A DNA stretch of 19,021 bases from CAYWNK01 sp047639615 (lineage in GTDB: Bacteria; Planctomycetota; UBA1135; GCA-002686595), in contig JBLIOL010000073.1 of assembly GCA_047639615.1 (NCBI GenBank), positions 1 to 19,021 of the forward strand, given 5' to 3'. Below the pieces are notes generated by a model that saw only the letters and a list, made by a program, of their open reading frames with translations, was not told the origin of the DNA and did no database searches. How positions within the stretch are numbered: position 1 is the stretch's first letter; each line of letters begins with the position of its first letter. This document shows positions 1 through 7,839 of the stretch, in pieces. Both the position numbers and the translations under genes were made by a program.

Positions 1-440
1 GCGCGGGCATCGGAATCGGCCGCGCTCAGGTCACGATCGGGACCGCGGTAGGCCACGCGCTGCTTACGGCCTTCCTGTTCGGCACGCCAAGCATCGAGCT
101 GCTCCTGCGTTGAAAAATCGCGATAAGCATGCCCATTAGCCAACAGCTTTTCGGCCACATCGCGGTGCCCATCCACGCGCTCGCTCTGCAGATAGGGTCC
201 CTTGGGTCCGCCCTTATCCGGACCTTCATCCCAGTCGATCCCAAGCCAACGCAAGCCTTCGAGGATCGCGTCCAAGGACTCCTGGGTGTTGCGAACCGTG
301 TCCGTGTCCTCGATGCGCAGCAGGAATTCACCCCCGTGGCGCCGGGCGTAGGCCCAGTTGAATAGGGCCGTGCGACACAGGCCAAGGTGGACCGTGCCGG
401 TGGGGCTCGGGGCAATTCGCACGCGGACGGGGCGGGTCAT
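1..440 (-). CDS. gltX: glutamyl-tRNA synthetase, N-terminal part (cut by window edge)
   Basis: Class I aminoacyl-tRNA synthetase that charges tRNA-Glu (or tRNA-Glu and tRNA-Gln in non-discriminating forms) in the cytoplasm. The first 146 codons are present and the gene continues beyond base 1. The N-terminus begins MTRPVRVRIAPSPTG and continues into HLGLCRTALFNW, the family's HIGH-type ATP-binding signature. The LRIEDTD and GLRWLGIDWDEGP blocks typical of GltX follow. Start is the ATG complementary to 438-440, with AGGA about 7 nt upstream as a reasonable ribosome binding site. A TATCTT hexamer complementary to 477-482 could be its -10 box. It is divergent from the adenosine deaminase gene. 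The family call is secure. Whether it is GltX, or a tRNA-Glu/Gln dual enzyme, cannot be decided from this part; the length argues against the short Glu-Q-tRNA-Asp synthetase only weakly. Confidence 0.93.
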   Translation of the reverse strand, partial: MTRPVRVRIAPSPTGTVHLGLCRTALFNWAYARRHGGEFLLRIEDTDTVRNTQESLDAILEGLRWLGIDWDEGPDKGGPKGPYLQSERVDGHRDVAEKLLANGHAYRDFSTQEQLDAWRAEQEGRKQRVAYRGPDRDLSAADSDAR

Positions 441-604
441 GGGAGTTCCTGGGGCAACCGAAGATTCGGGGCGAAGAAGATACGTGAGCGAGGGCCATTG
501 GTCGCCTAAGAATGAGCTTGGCTCCGCTCCGCCCTAGCAAATCGCTCCGTAAGGAGTGGTGAAGCCATGTATGCCGCTCATCCACCCGCTGCTAGATTAT
601 CTAA
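441..604. promoter_or_regulatory. divergent promoter region between gltX and the adenosine deaminase gene
   Basis: 164 bp with no gene. It must hold the promoters of the divergent gltX (minus) and adenosine deaminase (plus) genes. On the minus strand, TATCTT (complement of 477-482) is a possible -10 box for gltX. On the plus strand, TAGATT at 593-598 is described separately. A small hairpin with arms 543-548 and 553-558 and a GTAA (GNRA-class) loop lies between them; its role is unknown. No convincing TTGACA-like -35 box was found for either direction. Confidence 0.4.
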
Positions 605-607
605 ATG
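593..607 (+). promoter_or_regulatory. leaderless-type promoter -10 hexamer and start of adenosine deaminase gene
   Basis: TAGATT occupies -12 to -7 relative to the A of the ATG at 605. This is the TANNNT placement seen at leaderless genes in Actinobacteria and Deinococcus. No Shine-Dalgarno sequence lies in front of this ATG. The sequence and spacing are directly visible; that transcription starts at the ATG is inferred. Confidence 0.45.
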
Positions 608-1747
608 ACAGACAAGCTCGTTGACTGTGCCCCCCTTGACCGTGACTTCGTGAAACGCCTCCCCAAGGTCAGCCTGCATGACCACCTGGACGGCGGCCTG
701 CGACCCTCCACGGTCCTGGACTTGGCTGCTAAGGCGGGCTACGACGGCCTTCCGGAGAGCGATCCCGAAGCCCTGGGCGAATGGTTCTTCCGCGGGGCAG
801 CCCGCGGCAGCCTGCCCGAATATCTGGAAGGCTTCGCCCACACCATCGCGGTCATGCAGACCGCCGAGGCCCTGGAACGTGTGGCCTTCGAGTACGTGGA
901 GGACCTGCACGAGGACGGCGTGGTCTACGGCGAGGTGCGCTTCGCCCCCCACTTCCACACCGCCGAGGGCTTGGGCCTGGACGCGGTCATGGAGGCGGTG
1001 CTGGCCGGCCTAACCCGCGGCACCAAGGCCCACGGCGTCGAAATGGGTGTGATCGTCTGCGCCCTGCGCAACCAGGACGCAAAGCTCTCTCTACGTCTGG
1101 CCGAACTAGCCGCCAGCTGGTTCGACCGCGGCGTGGTTGGCTTCGACCTCGCCGGCGAAGAGGCCGGCCACCCGCCCAAGGATCACCTGGACGCCTTCCA
1201 ACTGATCCAACGCCACAACGGCTCGATCACCATCCACGCTGGCGAGGGCTTCGGCCCCGAGAGCATCTGGCAAGCCCTGCAGTACTGCGGCGCCCACCGC
1301 ATCGGCCACGGCACGCGCTTGGTCGAAGACATGGCGCTCTATGAGGGGAAGGTCATCAGCACAGGCAAGCTGGCCAACTTCGTGCTCGATCACCGCATCC
1401 CGATCGAAGTCTGCCTGGCCTCCAACGTACACACGGGCGCCACGCCTTCCCTGGCCGAGCACCCCTTCCCCGTGCTCCTGCGCGAGGGCTTCCGGGTCAC
1501 GCTCAACACGGACAACCGGCTCATGAGTCGGACCACTATGACCGACGAATTCCTGCTGGCTCAGGACGAGTTCGGCCACGGCATCCGCGAGTTTGAGCGC
1601 GTAACGGTCAACGCTATGAACGCCGCCTTCTGGCCCTACCGCAAGCGTCAGGAAGTGCTCTCCAATCGTATCGAACCCGGCTATGCCGCGGCACGTAACG
1701 AAATCGGTGCGCCGCCCAGTGCGCGCGGTTTCCTCGAAGACTGTTAA
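605..1747 (+). CDS. add: adenosine deaminase
   Basis: Zinc-dependent cytoplasmic hydrolase that deaminates adenosine (and deoxyadenosine) to inosine in purine salvage. The 380 aa length fits the family. It shows the HDHLDG zinc motif (His25, His27), the ITIHAGEG block (His211, Glu214), HRIGHGTRL, a SNVHTGA loop, and NTDNRLMS near the C-terminus (Asp303 as the expected zinc ligand). The TDN sequence in place of the animal/E. coli TDD is characteristic of the actinobacterial-type Add subgroup, so it is not a defect. The ATG has no Shine-Dalgarno but sits 6 nt after a TAGATT hexamer, suggesting leaderless expression. The downstream esterase gene starts 31-40 nt after the stop, so co-transcription is likely. 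An aminodeoxyfutalosine deaminase or adenine deaminase role is possible but less likely. Confidence 0.92.
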   Translation: MTDKLVDCAPLDRDFVKRLPKVSLHDHLDGGLRPSTVLDLAAKAGYDGLPESDPEALGEWFFRGAARGSLPEYLEGFAHTIAVMQTAEALERVAFEYVEDLHEDGVVYGEVRFAPHFHTAEGLGLDAVMEAVLAGLTRGTKAHGVEMGVIVCALRNQDAKLSLRLAELAASWFDRGVVGFDLAGEEAGHPPKDHLDAFQLIQRHNGSITIHAGEGFGPESIWQALQYCGAHRIGHGTRLVEDMALYEGKVISTGKLANFVLDHRIPIEVCLASNVHTGATPSLAEHPFPVLLREGFRVTLNTDNRLMSRTTMTDEFLLAQDEFGHGIREFERVTVNAMNAAFWPYRKRQEVLSNRIEPGYAAARNEIGAPPSARGFLEDC

Positions 1748-1774
1748 GCATCGCACGGAACCTGGGTGAGGGAG

Positions 1775-1790
1775 TAGATTGGCGGCCATG
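1775..1790 (+). promoter_or_regulatory. possible leaderless-type promoter hexamer before the esterase gene
   Basis: TAGATT at 1775-1780 lies at -13 to -8 relative to the ATG at 1788, almost the same arrangement as in front of the adenosine deaminase gene. It may provide a second, internal promoter. A purine stretch GAGGGAG at 1768-1774 could instead act as a Shine-Dalgarno for an alternative TTG start at 1779. Confidence 0.33.
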
Positions 1791-2804
1791 ACCGCCGTCC
1801 ATCTGCACGACCCCCTCGCCTTTGCCGGGCGCGTGGAACACCGCACCATCGAGAGCAACGTCCTGCGCGGAAACCCCCTGGGCGATCCGTACCTACGCGA
1901 CGTGCCCGTCTACGTGCCGCCCGGCTCCCATGGTCCCTTACCCGTAATCTACCTCCTAGCGGGCTTCACCGGTCGCGGGGCCTCCATGCTGGAGACCCAC
2001 CCGTGGAAGCGCGGCGTGATCGTGCGCTACGACCAGGCCGTGGCGAACGGCGCGGCTCCGCCCGCGCTGCTGGTACTGCCCGACTGTTTCACAGCCATGG
2101 GCGGCAGCCAGTACGTGAACTCCAGCGCCATCGGTCGCTACGAGGATCACCTCGCGGACGAGATCCTGCCCTTCGTGGACGAGCACTACGACACCCGCTC
2201 TGGCGCGCGCGCCGTGGGCGGCAAGAGCTCGGGCGGATTCGGCGCCCTGCACCTAGTCATGCGCCGGCCGGGCCTCTTCCAAGCGGCGGGCTCCATCAGC
2301 GGCGACTGCCACTTCGAGTACGGCTACGCCCACGACTTCCTACCCGCCGTCCGCGGCTTGGAATTGAGCGGCCTCACTCCGCGCGCCTACCTGGACGCCT
2401 TCCTGAAGAAGCCCGACCTCTCCGGCGACGGCCACGCGGTGATCAACCTGATGGCCATGTCCGCCTGCTACTCCCCGAACCCAGACTCCGAGCTTGGCTT
2501 CGACTTGCCCGTGGACCTACGCACAGGTGAGCGCCTTCAGGCGGTCTGGTCGCGCTGGCTAACCTTCGACCCGGTGGTCATCGCTGAGGTCTACGGAGAC
2601 GCCCTGCGCAAGCTCAAGTGGCTGTACATATCGGCGGGTAAGAGCGACGAATTCCAGCTGCAGTTCTCCGCCCGCATCCTGGCCCGGCGCCTGGATAAGC
2701 TGGGAGTTCCCCACGAGCACGAGGAATTCGAGGGCGGGCACTTCGGGCTGGATGACCGCTACCTGGAGCTCATTCCACGGCTCGTAGGGGCTCTGGATAG
2801 CTAG
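1788..2804 (+). CDS. alpha/beta-hydrolase esterase (PF00756 family)
   Basis: Predicted serine esterase of the esterase D/antigen 85/enterochelin esterase fold group. The N-terminal third has LPVIYLLAGFTGRG, the family's oxyanion-hole strand. The nucleophile elbow reads G-K-S-S-G with Ser147 (numbered from the ATG at 1788). A likely acid is the Asp in SAGKSDEF, and the catalytic His is in GGHFGLDDRY near the C-terminus, so the triad appears complete. No signal peptide is evident, so it is probably cytoplasmic. Two starts are possible: ATG 1788, chosen because a TAGATT hexamer lies just upstream, or TTG 1779, three codons longer, with GAGGGAG 4 nt before it. It lies just after the adenosine deaminase gene and may share its transcript. 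The substrate cannot be predicted. Confidence 0.85.
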   Translation: MTAVHLHDPLAFAGRVEHRTIESNVLRGNPLGDPYLRDVPVYVPPGSHGPLPVIYLLAGFTGRGASMLETHPWKRGVIVRYDQAVANGAAPPALLVLPDCFTAMGGSQYVNSSAIGRYEDHLADEILPFVDEHYDTRSGARAVGGKSSGGFGALHLVMRRPGLFQAAGSISGDCHFEYGYAHDFLPAVRGLELSGLTPRAYLDAFLKKPDLSGDGHAVINLMAMSACYSPNPDSELGFDLPVDLRTGERLQAVWSRWLTFDPVVIAEVYGDALRKLKWLYISAGKSDEFQLQFSARILARRLDKLGVPHEHEEFEGGHFGLDDRYLELIPRLVGALDS

Positions 2805-2910
2805 ACGCACGACAGACTGCGCTGCAAACGTGAATAGCACGCCCCGATCTGGGTAGGCTACCTAGCCTCGCTCTCGGCAACTCCCCATCGCCCCCCCAGG
2901 AGGCCCCCCC
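2805..2910 (+). promoter_or_regulatory. intergenic region with candidate promoter and strong RBS for the NfeD/flotillin operon
   Basis: 106 bp gap. TAGGCT at 2854-2859 is a candidate -10 box, overlapping a small inverted repeat (AGGCT/AGCCT). A perfect AGGAGG Shine-Dalgarno at 2898-2903, set in a run of C, lies 7 nt before the TTG at 2911. This strong site decides in favour of the rare TTG start. The -10 call is weak because no good -35 box is visible. Confidence 0.4.
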
Positions 2911-3474
2911 TTGCCGGACATCTTTTCGGACGAAGTCACTATCAAGACCATCTACCTGGTCTGTTCCAGCATCGGCGGTGCCGTCCTCTCGATTCAGCTA
3001 CTCCTGTTGATCCTCGGCGGCGGCGGAGGCGAAGACGGCTTCGATGGTGACCACGGTGATCACAGCGACGGCTTCGGCCTAATTTCGGTCCGCACTATCG
3101 CCAGCTTCCTGACCTTCTTCGGCCTCAGCGGCTGGTGGGGCTTGGAGAAAGGCTGGGGTCCCGGGTACTCCACCGTACTGGGCCTTGGCGCAGGCACGGC
3201 AATGATGTTGCTGGTGGCCTGGATGATTTCCCTCCAGAGCAAGCTCAACGAGGAGGGCAACATCGATCCGGACAACGCCGTTGGCGACACCGCCACGGTC
3301 TATCTGCGCGTTCCGGCTCAAGGTGAGGGTCGGGGCAAAATCACGGTCTTCATTCAAGGCCGGAGTCATGAGTTCCAGGCCGTCAGTAAGGGGGCGGAAT
3401 TAGCCACCGGAACTGAAGTTCGCGTACTGCGGCGAGTAACGGAGAACACCTTCGAAGTCGAAGCCCTCGCCTAG
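2911..3474 (+). CDS. NfeD/YqiJ-like membrane protein with C-terminal OB-fold
   Basis: 187 aa integral membrane protein likely to work with the adjacent flotillin. About three membrane segments are visible: roughly residues 11-36, 56-80 and 88-108. A Gly- and Asp/His-rich loop (GGGGGEDGFDGDHGDH) follows the first. The C-terminal 65 residues, beginning NAVGDTATVYLRVP, have the alternating beta pattern and GxGKITV/GTEVRVL elements of NfeD/YqiJ OB-fold domains. In many bacteria such proteins are encoded directly before an SPFH/flotillin gene, as here (43 nt gap). Start is TTG with a perfect AGGAGG 7 nt upstream. The His/Asp loop could bind metal, but this is speculation. Operon membership is strongly suggested by spacing. 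Confidence 0.75.
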   Translation: MPDIFSDEVTIKTIYLVCSSIGGAVLSIQLLLLILGGGGGEDGFDGDHGDHSDGFGLISVRTIASFLTFFGLSGWWGLEKGWGPGYSTVLGLGAGTAMMLLVAWMISLQSKLNEEGNIDPDNAVGDTATVYLRVPAQGEGRGKITVFIQGRSHEFQAVSKGAELATGTEVRVLRRVTENTFEVEALA

Positions 3475-3517
3475 CCCCCCTAAGCTCGCTTAGTCCCCCC
3501 AAGAAAGAGACCTTCCC

Positions 3518-5221
3518 ATGAACATCTTCCTGCTGCCCTTCGCTATTGCCGATGGCGAAGGCAACTCCGATCTCGCGCTCGTCATCGGTTCGATAGCGAC
3601 CGTCCTACTGATCGCTGGGTTCTTCCTGATCCTAGCTCGACGCTACAAGCGCTGTCCCTCGGACAAGGTCCTGGTGGTCTACGGCAAAACCGGCTCCAGC
3701 CAGTCCGCCATTCCCATCCACGGTGGCGCCAAGTTCATCATCCCTCTGCTCCAGGACTACGCCTTCCTCTCCCTGGAACCGATGCAGATCGATACCCCTC
3801 TGGAAGGGGCGCTCTCCATCGAGAACATCCGCGTAGCCGTACCCAGTGTGTTCACCGTGGCAATCGGAACGGAAGAGAGCGTGATGAACAACGCCGCCGT
3901 GCGTCTGCTCTCCCTGAACCGCGCGCAGATCATGAAGCAGGCCGAGGAAATCATCTTCGGCCAGCTGCGCCAGGTGATCGCCTCCATGAAGATCGACGAG
4001 ATCAACCGCGACCGGGATGTATTTCTGTCGCGCATTCAGAGCAACCTAGAGCCGGAACTGGCCAAGCTCGGGTTGATCCTGATCAACGTGAACATCAAGG
4101 ACATCACGGACGAGTCCGGCTTCATCGAGGCCATCGGCCGCAAGGCCGCCTCCGAAGCCATCAACCAGGCCGAGATCGATGTGGCCCACCAGGAACGCTT
4201 GGGCGCCATCGGCGTGGCGGAAGCCGACAAGGAAAAGTCCATCCAGGTGGCCGAGTTCCACAAAACGCGCGACCTGGGAACGGCCACCGCCGAACGCGAG
4301 CGCGCCGTGGGTATCGCCGACCTGGAAAAGGAACGAATCACCGGTGAGAAGGCCGCCGCCTTCGCCCAGGAATCCAATGTGCGTGACTCCGAGCGGGAGA
4401 TGCGTATCCGTGTGGCTAGCGCCAACGCCACCGCGGTCGAGGGCGAGAACGAGGCTCGGGCCGCCATCGCCATGACCAACGCCAGCCTCAAAATCCAAGA
4501 GGCCGACGCCTTCCAACGCGGTGAAACCCGCAAGCGCGAAGCCGACGCCGCCGTGCTCGAGGCCCAGTACATCGCCCAAGCCAAGGCCGCCGAGGCCGAG
4601 GGCAAGAAGATCGAAGCCGAGAAGCGCGCGCACTTGGAATCCTCCGCCAGGGCAGCCAAGGCCCAGACCATCGTGGACGCCGAGGCCGAGGCCCAGCGCA
4701 TGCGCATCCTAGCCGAGGGTGAAGCGGCCGCGAACTTCGCGCGCCTCGAAGCCGAGGCCAAGGGTCAGTACGAGATCCTGGCCAAGAAGGGTCAAGGTCT
4801 GCGCCAGATCGTCGAGAGCTGCGGCGGTTCCGACCAGGCCTTCCGCATGCTGATGCTGGAGCACATCGACCACATTGCTGAGACGGCAGCCAGCGCCATC
4901 GCGAACATCAAGTTCGACAAGATCGTGGTCTGGGACGGAGCCGGCGGCGGCGGGGACGGCGAAGGTGGCGGCACCTCGCGCTTCCTGCGCAACCTGGCCT
5001 CTTCCTTGCCGCCGGCCCTCACGATGATGAAAGACATCGGCGGCGTCGAGATGCCCGAGTTCTTCGGACGCCTTCTGGAGAATCAGAAATCAGAGGATCC
5101 CACCGCCGAGGAGAGCGCCCCCGCAGAAGTGAAAGCCACACCTGCGGATACGGACGAAGCGGCGGCTGAGGACTCACCTGTGGTCCGCACGAAGCCCAAG
5201 CGCAAACCGCGCAGCAACTAG
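3518..5221 (+). CDS. flotillin / YqiK-like SPFH-domain protein
   Basis: 567 aa membrane scaffold of the flotillin family, which organises membrane microdomains in bacteria. A single membrane segment lies near residues 20-41, followed by ARRYKRCPSDKVLVVYGK, the usual entry to the SPFH domain (about 45-240). A long Ala/Glu-rich coiled coil spans about 200-430. The C-terminal flotillin block includes KIVVWDG, a glycine stretch, then FLRNLASSLPPAL and VEMPEFFGRLL, all typical. An acidic tail ends in the basic sequence KPKRKPRSN. ATG 3518 is preceded by the purine stretch AAGAAAGAGA. It follows the NfeD-like gene by 43 nt, so the two are probably co-transcribed and act together. It is convergent with queF, 28 bp away. 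Confidence 0.93.
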   Translation: MNIFLLPFAIADGEGNSDLALVIGSIATVLLIAGFFLILARRYKRCPSDKVLVVYGKTGSSQSAIPIHGGAKFIIPLLQDYAFLSLEPMQIDTPLEGALSIENIRVAVPSVFTVAIGTEESVMNNAAVRLLSLNRAQIMKQAEEIIFGQLRQVIASMKIDEINRDRDVFLSRIQSNLEPELAKLGLILINVNIKDITDESGFIEAIGRKAASEAINQAEIDVAHQERLGAIGVAEADKEKSIQVAEFHKTRDLGTATAERERAVGIADLEKERITGEKAAAFAQESNVRDSEREMRIRVASANATAVEGENEARAAIAMTNASLKIQEADAFQRGETRKREADAAVLEAQYIAQAKAAEAEGKKIEAEKRAHLESSARAAKAQTIVDAEAEAQRMRILAEGEAAANFARLEAEAKGQYEILAKKGQGLRQIVESCGGSDQAFRMLMLEHIDHIAETAASAIANIKFDKIVVWDGAGGGGDGEGGGTSRFLRNLASSLPPALTMMKDIGGVEMPEFFGRLLENQKSEDPTAEESAPAEVKATPADTDEAAAEDSPVVRTKPKRKPRSN

Positions 5222-5249
5222 TCCGCCCGCTCGCTACCCGCTTGCGCTC

Positions 5250-5600
5250 TCAGGGGGCATCCACACGGACCACCGTGTGGATGCCTCCGCGCACATAGAA
5301 ATCGCCCTCGACACTCATTTTGCGCGGCTTGCAAGCGGCGACAAGGTCATCGAGGATCTTGTTGGTGACGGCCTCGTGGAAGGCACCCACATCCCGATAG
5401 CTCCACAGGTAGAGCTTGAGAGCCTTGAGCTCGATGCACAGATCGCCGGGGGTGTAGCTGATGCGAATGGTGGCAAAGTCCGGCTGACCGGTCTTGGGGC
5501 AAACGCAGGTGAACTCCGGAGCCTCGAAGCGGATCTCGTAATCGCGCTCGGGGTTGGGGTTCGGGAAGGTATCGAGTTCGGTGGAGGGCTGGGTCGACAT
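5250..5600 (-). CDS. queF: NADPH-dependent 7-cyano-7-deazaguanine reductase (preQ0 reductase)
   Basis: Reduces the nitrile of preQ0 to preQ1 in queuosine tRNA modification, using NADPH; cytoplasmic. It is 116 aa, the short single-domain (YkvM-type) QueF. The signature EFTCVCPKTGQPDF is present with catalytic Cys34 and Asp41, followed by ELKALKLYLWSYRD and GAFHE (Glu57, His75, Glu76 in the family's conserved block). I chose ATG (complement of 5598-5600); an in-frame TTG four codons upstream (5612) has AGGCGG before it and cannot be excluded. It is downstream of the large membrane protein gene on the same strand with a 64 bp gap, so read-through is possible, though no functional link is apparent. 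Other queuosine genes are not in the window. Confidence 0.94.
   Translation of the reverse strand: MSTQPSTELDTFPNPNPERDYEIRFEAPEFTCVCPKTGQPDFATIRISYTPGDLCIELKALKLYLWSYRDVGAFHEAVTNKILDDLVAACKPRKMSVEGDFYVRGGIHTVVRVDAP
5253..5288. terminator. long hairpin overlapping the 3' end of queF (possible bidirectional terminator)
   Basis: Arms 5256-5268 and 5273-5285 are perfect 13-bp inverted repeats around a 4-nt loop (ACCA). A G-U pair and two more G-C pairs extend the stem to 16 bp. It lies between the convergent flotillin and queF genes, but inside the last queF codons (IHTVVRVDAP and the preceding glycines). There is no T-rich tract on either side, so it is not a classical intrinsic terminator. 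A transcript-end or stabilising role is inferred. Confidence 0.5.
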
Positions 5601-5664
5601 GACGCGGCGCAAGCTACCGCCTGGAGGCCCATGGGGAAACCTTCAGCCGCTCCCAGCTGCGCGC

Positions 5665-7839
5665 TTAGCGCCGCCTACGGCCCTGGGCCCGCGCCAGGGC
5701 CACGCCCTCAAGCCGCGCCTCGAGCACCCAGGCCAGCTCCGCTCCGCCCGCGGCGAAGTGCTGATCGGCCTCCTCGGCCAGGAAAGGCGCCCGCAATTTG
5801 CCGCCTCCGGCGTCCCGTAGCACGTATTCCTCGAGGGTCAGGTGCTGCATATCCAAGAGCGAGAGCACCCAGGTCAGCTGCCCACGCAGGGGCTTCGGCA
5901 GGCGCGCCGCGCCCACATCGAAGAGCCAGTCCTGCCCCACCCGCAGGGGCATCACGGAGTCCGGCAAGCTGGCCACCTCGGCCCGCGCCAGGGCGCCGCG
6001 GCGTTGAACGAGGGCTCCGGGGAAGCGCACGCCCTGCACCCTGCCGGAGAGCAGCCAAACGCGCTCCCGCGATAGATCGAAGCGTGCCTCGAGGCCATCC
6101 TCAGCGCGCACCCAAACTCCGAGCAACTCGTCCTGCTCCTGCCCGCCAAGGAGTGTGTCCCAGCGCATGACCGGCGGCTCGCCGGTGCGTGCCCCAATCC
6201 GCGCGCGTACCTCGAACGCTCCTACGCCAAAGGGGTCCTGATTCAAGGTCCAGTTTGCACGGGGTTCGGCCTCGCCGTCTGGTTGCGGGCTCGGGTCCGG
6301 CTCGGACGCCAAGCGGAAGGAAGGCCCCGGTGGCGCCAAGCTCAGCCCGCGGCGCGGCTCGCCCTCTGTTCCCGAAGCAAGTAGCAGAGTCAGGCCCTGC
6401 TGGCGCCAGGCCAGCATCTCCGGCTGCAGAGCGAAGGTTGCAAAGGCTTCCCAGGTAGAGCTCCCAAGCCAAGGCGCTGAACCGGGTTCATGGTAAGGCG
6501 CGTCAGGCTGCAAGGCCGGCCCCAGCAGCAAGGGCAGGTTGCCGCGCAAGGCGCGCACCCCGGCCACTTCCTCCGGTGCGTCGATCACCAGGTAGCGGCC
6601 CTTCCAACCGCGCCCGCGCGCGGCCTGGCCCAGTTCCACTCGCAGATCATCCACACTCCTTGCGGCCCACTCCATGGGGTCCACGTGCCCGCGCCCAAGC
6701 AGCGCGTAGGCTATGCACACGAAGACCGGGATCAGGGTTCGGCGCGCGCCTTGAATCGCGGTCGCGGTAGCGCCTAGGCCGACGGCCATGACCAAGATTG
6801 CCGGGAAAAGCTGCTCGGCGCCTTCAAGGCTACCCGGCAGTACGCGCTCCTTGGCGCAAGTGGCTTCCACCACCAGCAACGCCAGGGTCCAGCCGAGCAG
6901 GATGCGTCCCCACAGGCGCGGCGCGGCGCGCGCGGCCACGAAGCCGGGGTGCAGAGCCCACAGGTGAGTGACGGCGGCCAAGGCGAACCCGGCTCGGCCA
7001 ACGCCGTTAATATCGACGGGGAACAGCAAGACGCCGAGCTTCTCCACCCACAGGGCCAACCCATCCAGGGCGCCACGTTCCGATGGTCCCCCGCCGAAGG
7101 CTCCTGGCTCCGCCAGATAGAGGCGCCAAGCACGCTCGACCCCCACCAGCAGGGCGGCCAAGAGGAAGGCCGTGGTGGCGGTGCGAATGCGTTGGGATTT
7201 GCGTCGGTGCCGGGCCGCGGACAGGAACTCGAGCCCGGCAACCAGTGGCGGCAGGAAGACTGCTACGCGCCCGGCGAAGGCCGATACGGCGAAGAGCAAA
7301 CCTGCCGCAGCCACAAGCGCGTACTCGCGCTCCTGGCGCGCGCGCAGGAAGAGGTGCAGACCCCACAGACCGGCCGCCATGGCGATCAACTCGCCGCGCT
7401 CCGTGGCGCGCACCACGGTGCTCACCGACAGGGGGTGCAACACGAAGAACAGGGCGGAGGCCACCGCCGCGCTACGTGCTTGCTCCGCGCCGAGGAAGGG
7501 CGCCAGTGAGCGTGCCAAGAGGCGCCGCAGTCCAAAGCCCGCCAACAGCAGCAGGCCCAGGTTCTCCATGCGCAGGAAGGTCAGCCCGGCCCCGGTCCAC
7601 AGGCCGCTGGGCGCCCAGAAGCGCGTGGAGAGGATCAATGAGAGCGCCGCCAGAGGCCGATCCTTGATACCCGGCAAGGCGTACAAGTCTTGCGGCGCGC
7701 TGAGGCTCGTCTCCGACAGGGCGCTCACTAGGGCCAGGTCGCGGCCGAAAGGACCCGACCCAAGCAGCGGCCCATAGACGTAGCCCAAGAGGCCCACGGC
7801 CAGCGCCACGATCCAAGCCCTGCGTGCCCCTTCGCTCAT
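5665..7839 (-). CDS. polytopic membrane protein, TMTC/GT-C glycosyltransferase-like
   Basis: 724 aa protein of unknown function. The first ~380 residues carry many hydrophobic segments (for example IVALAVGLLGYVYGPLLG, LLLLAGFGL, AFLLAALLVGV). Around residues 130-165 it reads FFVLHPLSV...RATERGELIAMAAGLWGLHLFL, which resembles the LHP...GR..LLA motif of TMTC-type and other GT-C mannosyl/oligosaccharyltransferases. The remaining ~340 residues are soluble and mixed alpha/beta, with beta-rich stretches (AFEVRARIG, GVWVRAEDGLEARFDL) suggestive of an extracytoplasmic beta-sandwich. Unlike TMTC proteins, no TPR repeats are visible. Start is ATG complementary to 7837-7839; AGGAT lies about 10 nt upstream. 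It ends with a basic RRRR tail. A glycosyltransferase role is plausible but unproven, because I did not find the acidic catalytic loop with confidence. Confidence 0.62.
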   Translation of the reverse strand: MSEGARRAWIVALAVGLLGYVYGPLLGSGPFGRDLALVSALSETSLSAPQDLYALPGIKDRPLAALSLILSTRFWAPSGLWTGAGLTFLRMENLGLLLLAGFGLRRLLARSLAPFLGAEQARSAAVASALFFVLHPLSVSTVVRATERGELIAMAAGLWGLHLFLRARQEREYALVAAAGLLFAVSAFAGRVAVFLPPLVAGLEFLSAARHRRKSQRIRTATTAFLLAALLVGVERAWRLYLAEPGAFGGGPSERGALDGLALWVEKLGVLLFPVDINGVGRAGFALAAVTHLWALHPGFVAARAAPRLWGRILLGWTLALLVVEATCAKERVLPGSLEGAEQLFPAILVMAVGLGATATAIQGARRTLIPVFVCIAYALLGRGHVDPMEWAARSVDDLRVELGQAARGRGWKGRYLVIDAPEEVAGVRALRGNLPLLLGPALQPDAPYHEPGSAPWLGSSTWEAFATFALQPEMLAWRQQGLTLLLASGTEGEPRRGLSLAPPGPSFRLASEPDPSPQPDGEAEPRANWTLNQDPFGVGAFEVRARIGARTGEPPVMRWDTLLGGQEQDELLGVWVRAEDGLEARFDLSRERVWLLSGRVQGVRFPGALVQRRGALARAEVASLPDSVMPLRVGQDWLFDVGAARLPKPLRGQLTWVLSLLDMQHLTLEEYVLRDAGGGKLRAPFLAEEADQHFAAGGAELAWVLEARLEGVALARAQGRRRR

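Noticed and set aside
605..1747. TDN in place of TDD near the C-terminus of adenosine deaminase as a lost catalytic residue
   Set aside because: NTDNRLMS is the normal form in the actinobacterial-type Add subgroup, as far as I recall the family.
1106..1858. 250-codon open frame on the minus strand over the adenosine deaminase gene
   Set aside because: It mirrors a well-supported gene; in GC-rich DNA such antisense frames are common, and the protein has no recognisable motif.
4036..4761. 241-codon antisense frame within the flotillin gene
   Set aside because: Its Ala/Ser/Arg composition is the reverse reading of the Ala/Glu coiled-coil repeats; no independent start or motif.
5277..6170. 297-codon plus-strand frame opposite queF and the membrane protein
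   Set aside because: It crosses two genes on the other strand and turns into a Pro/Ala/Arg-rich low-complexity product, typical of a shadow frame.
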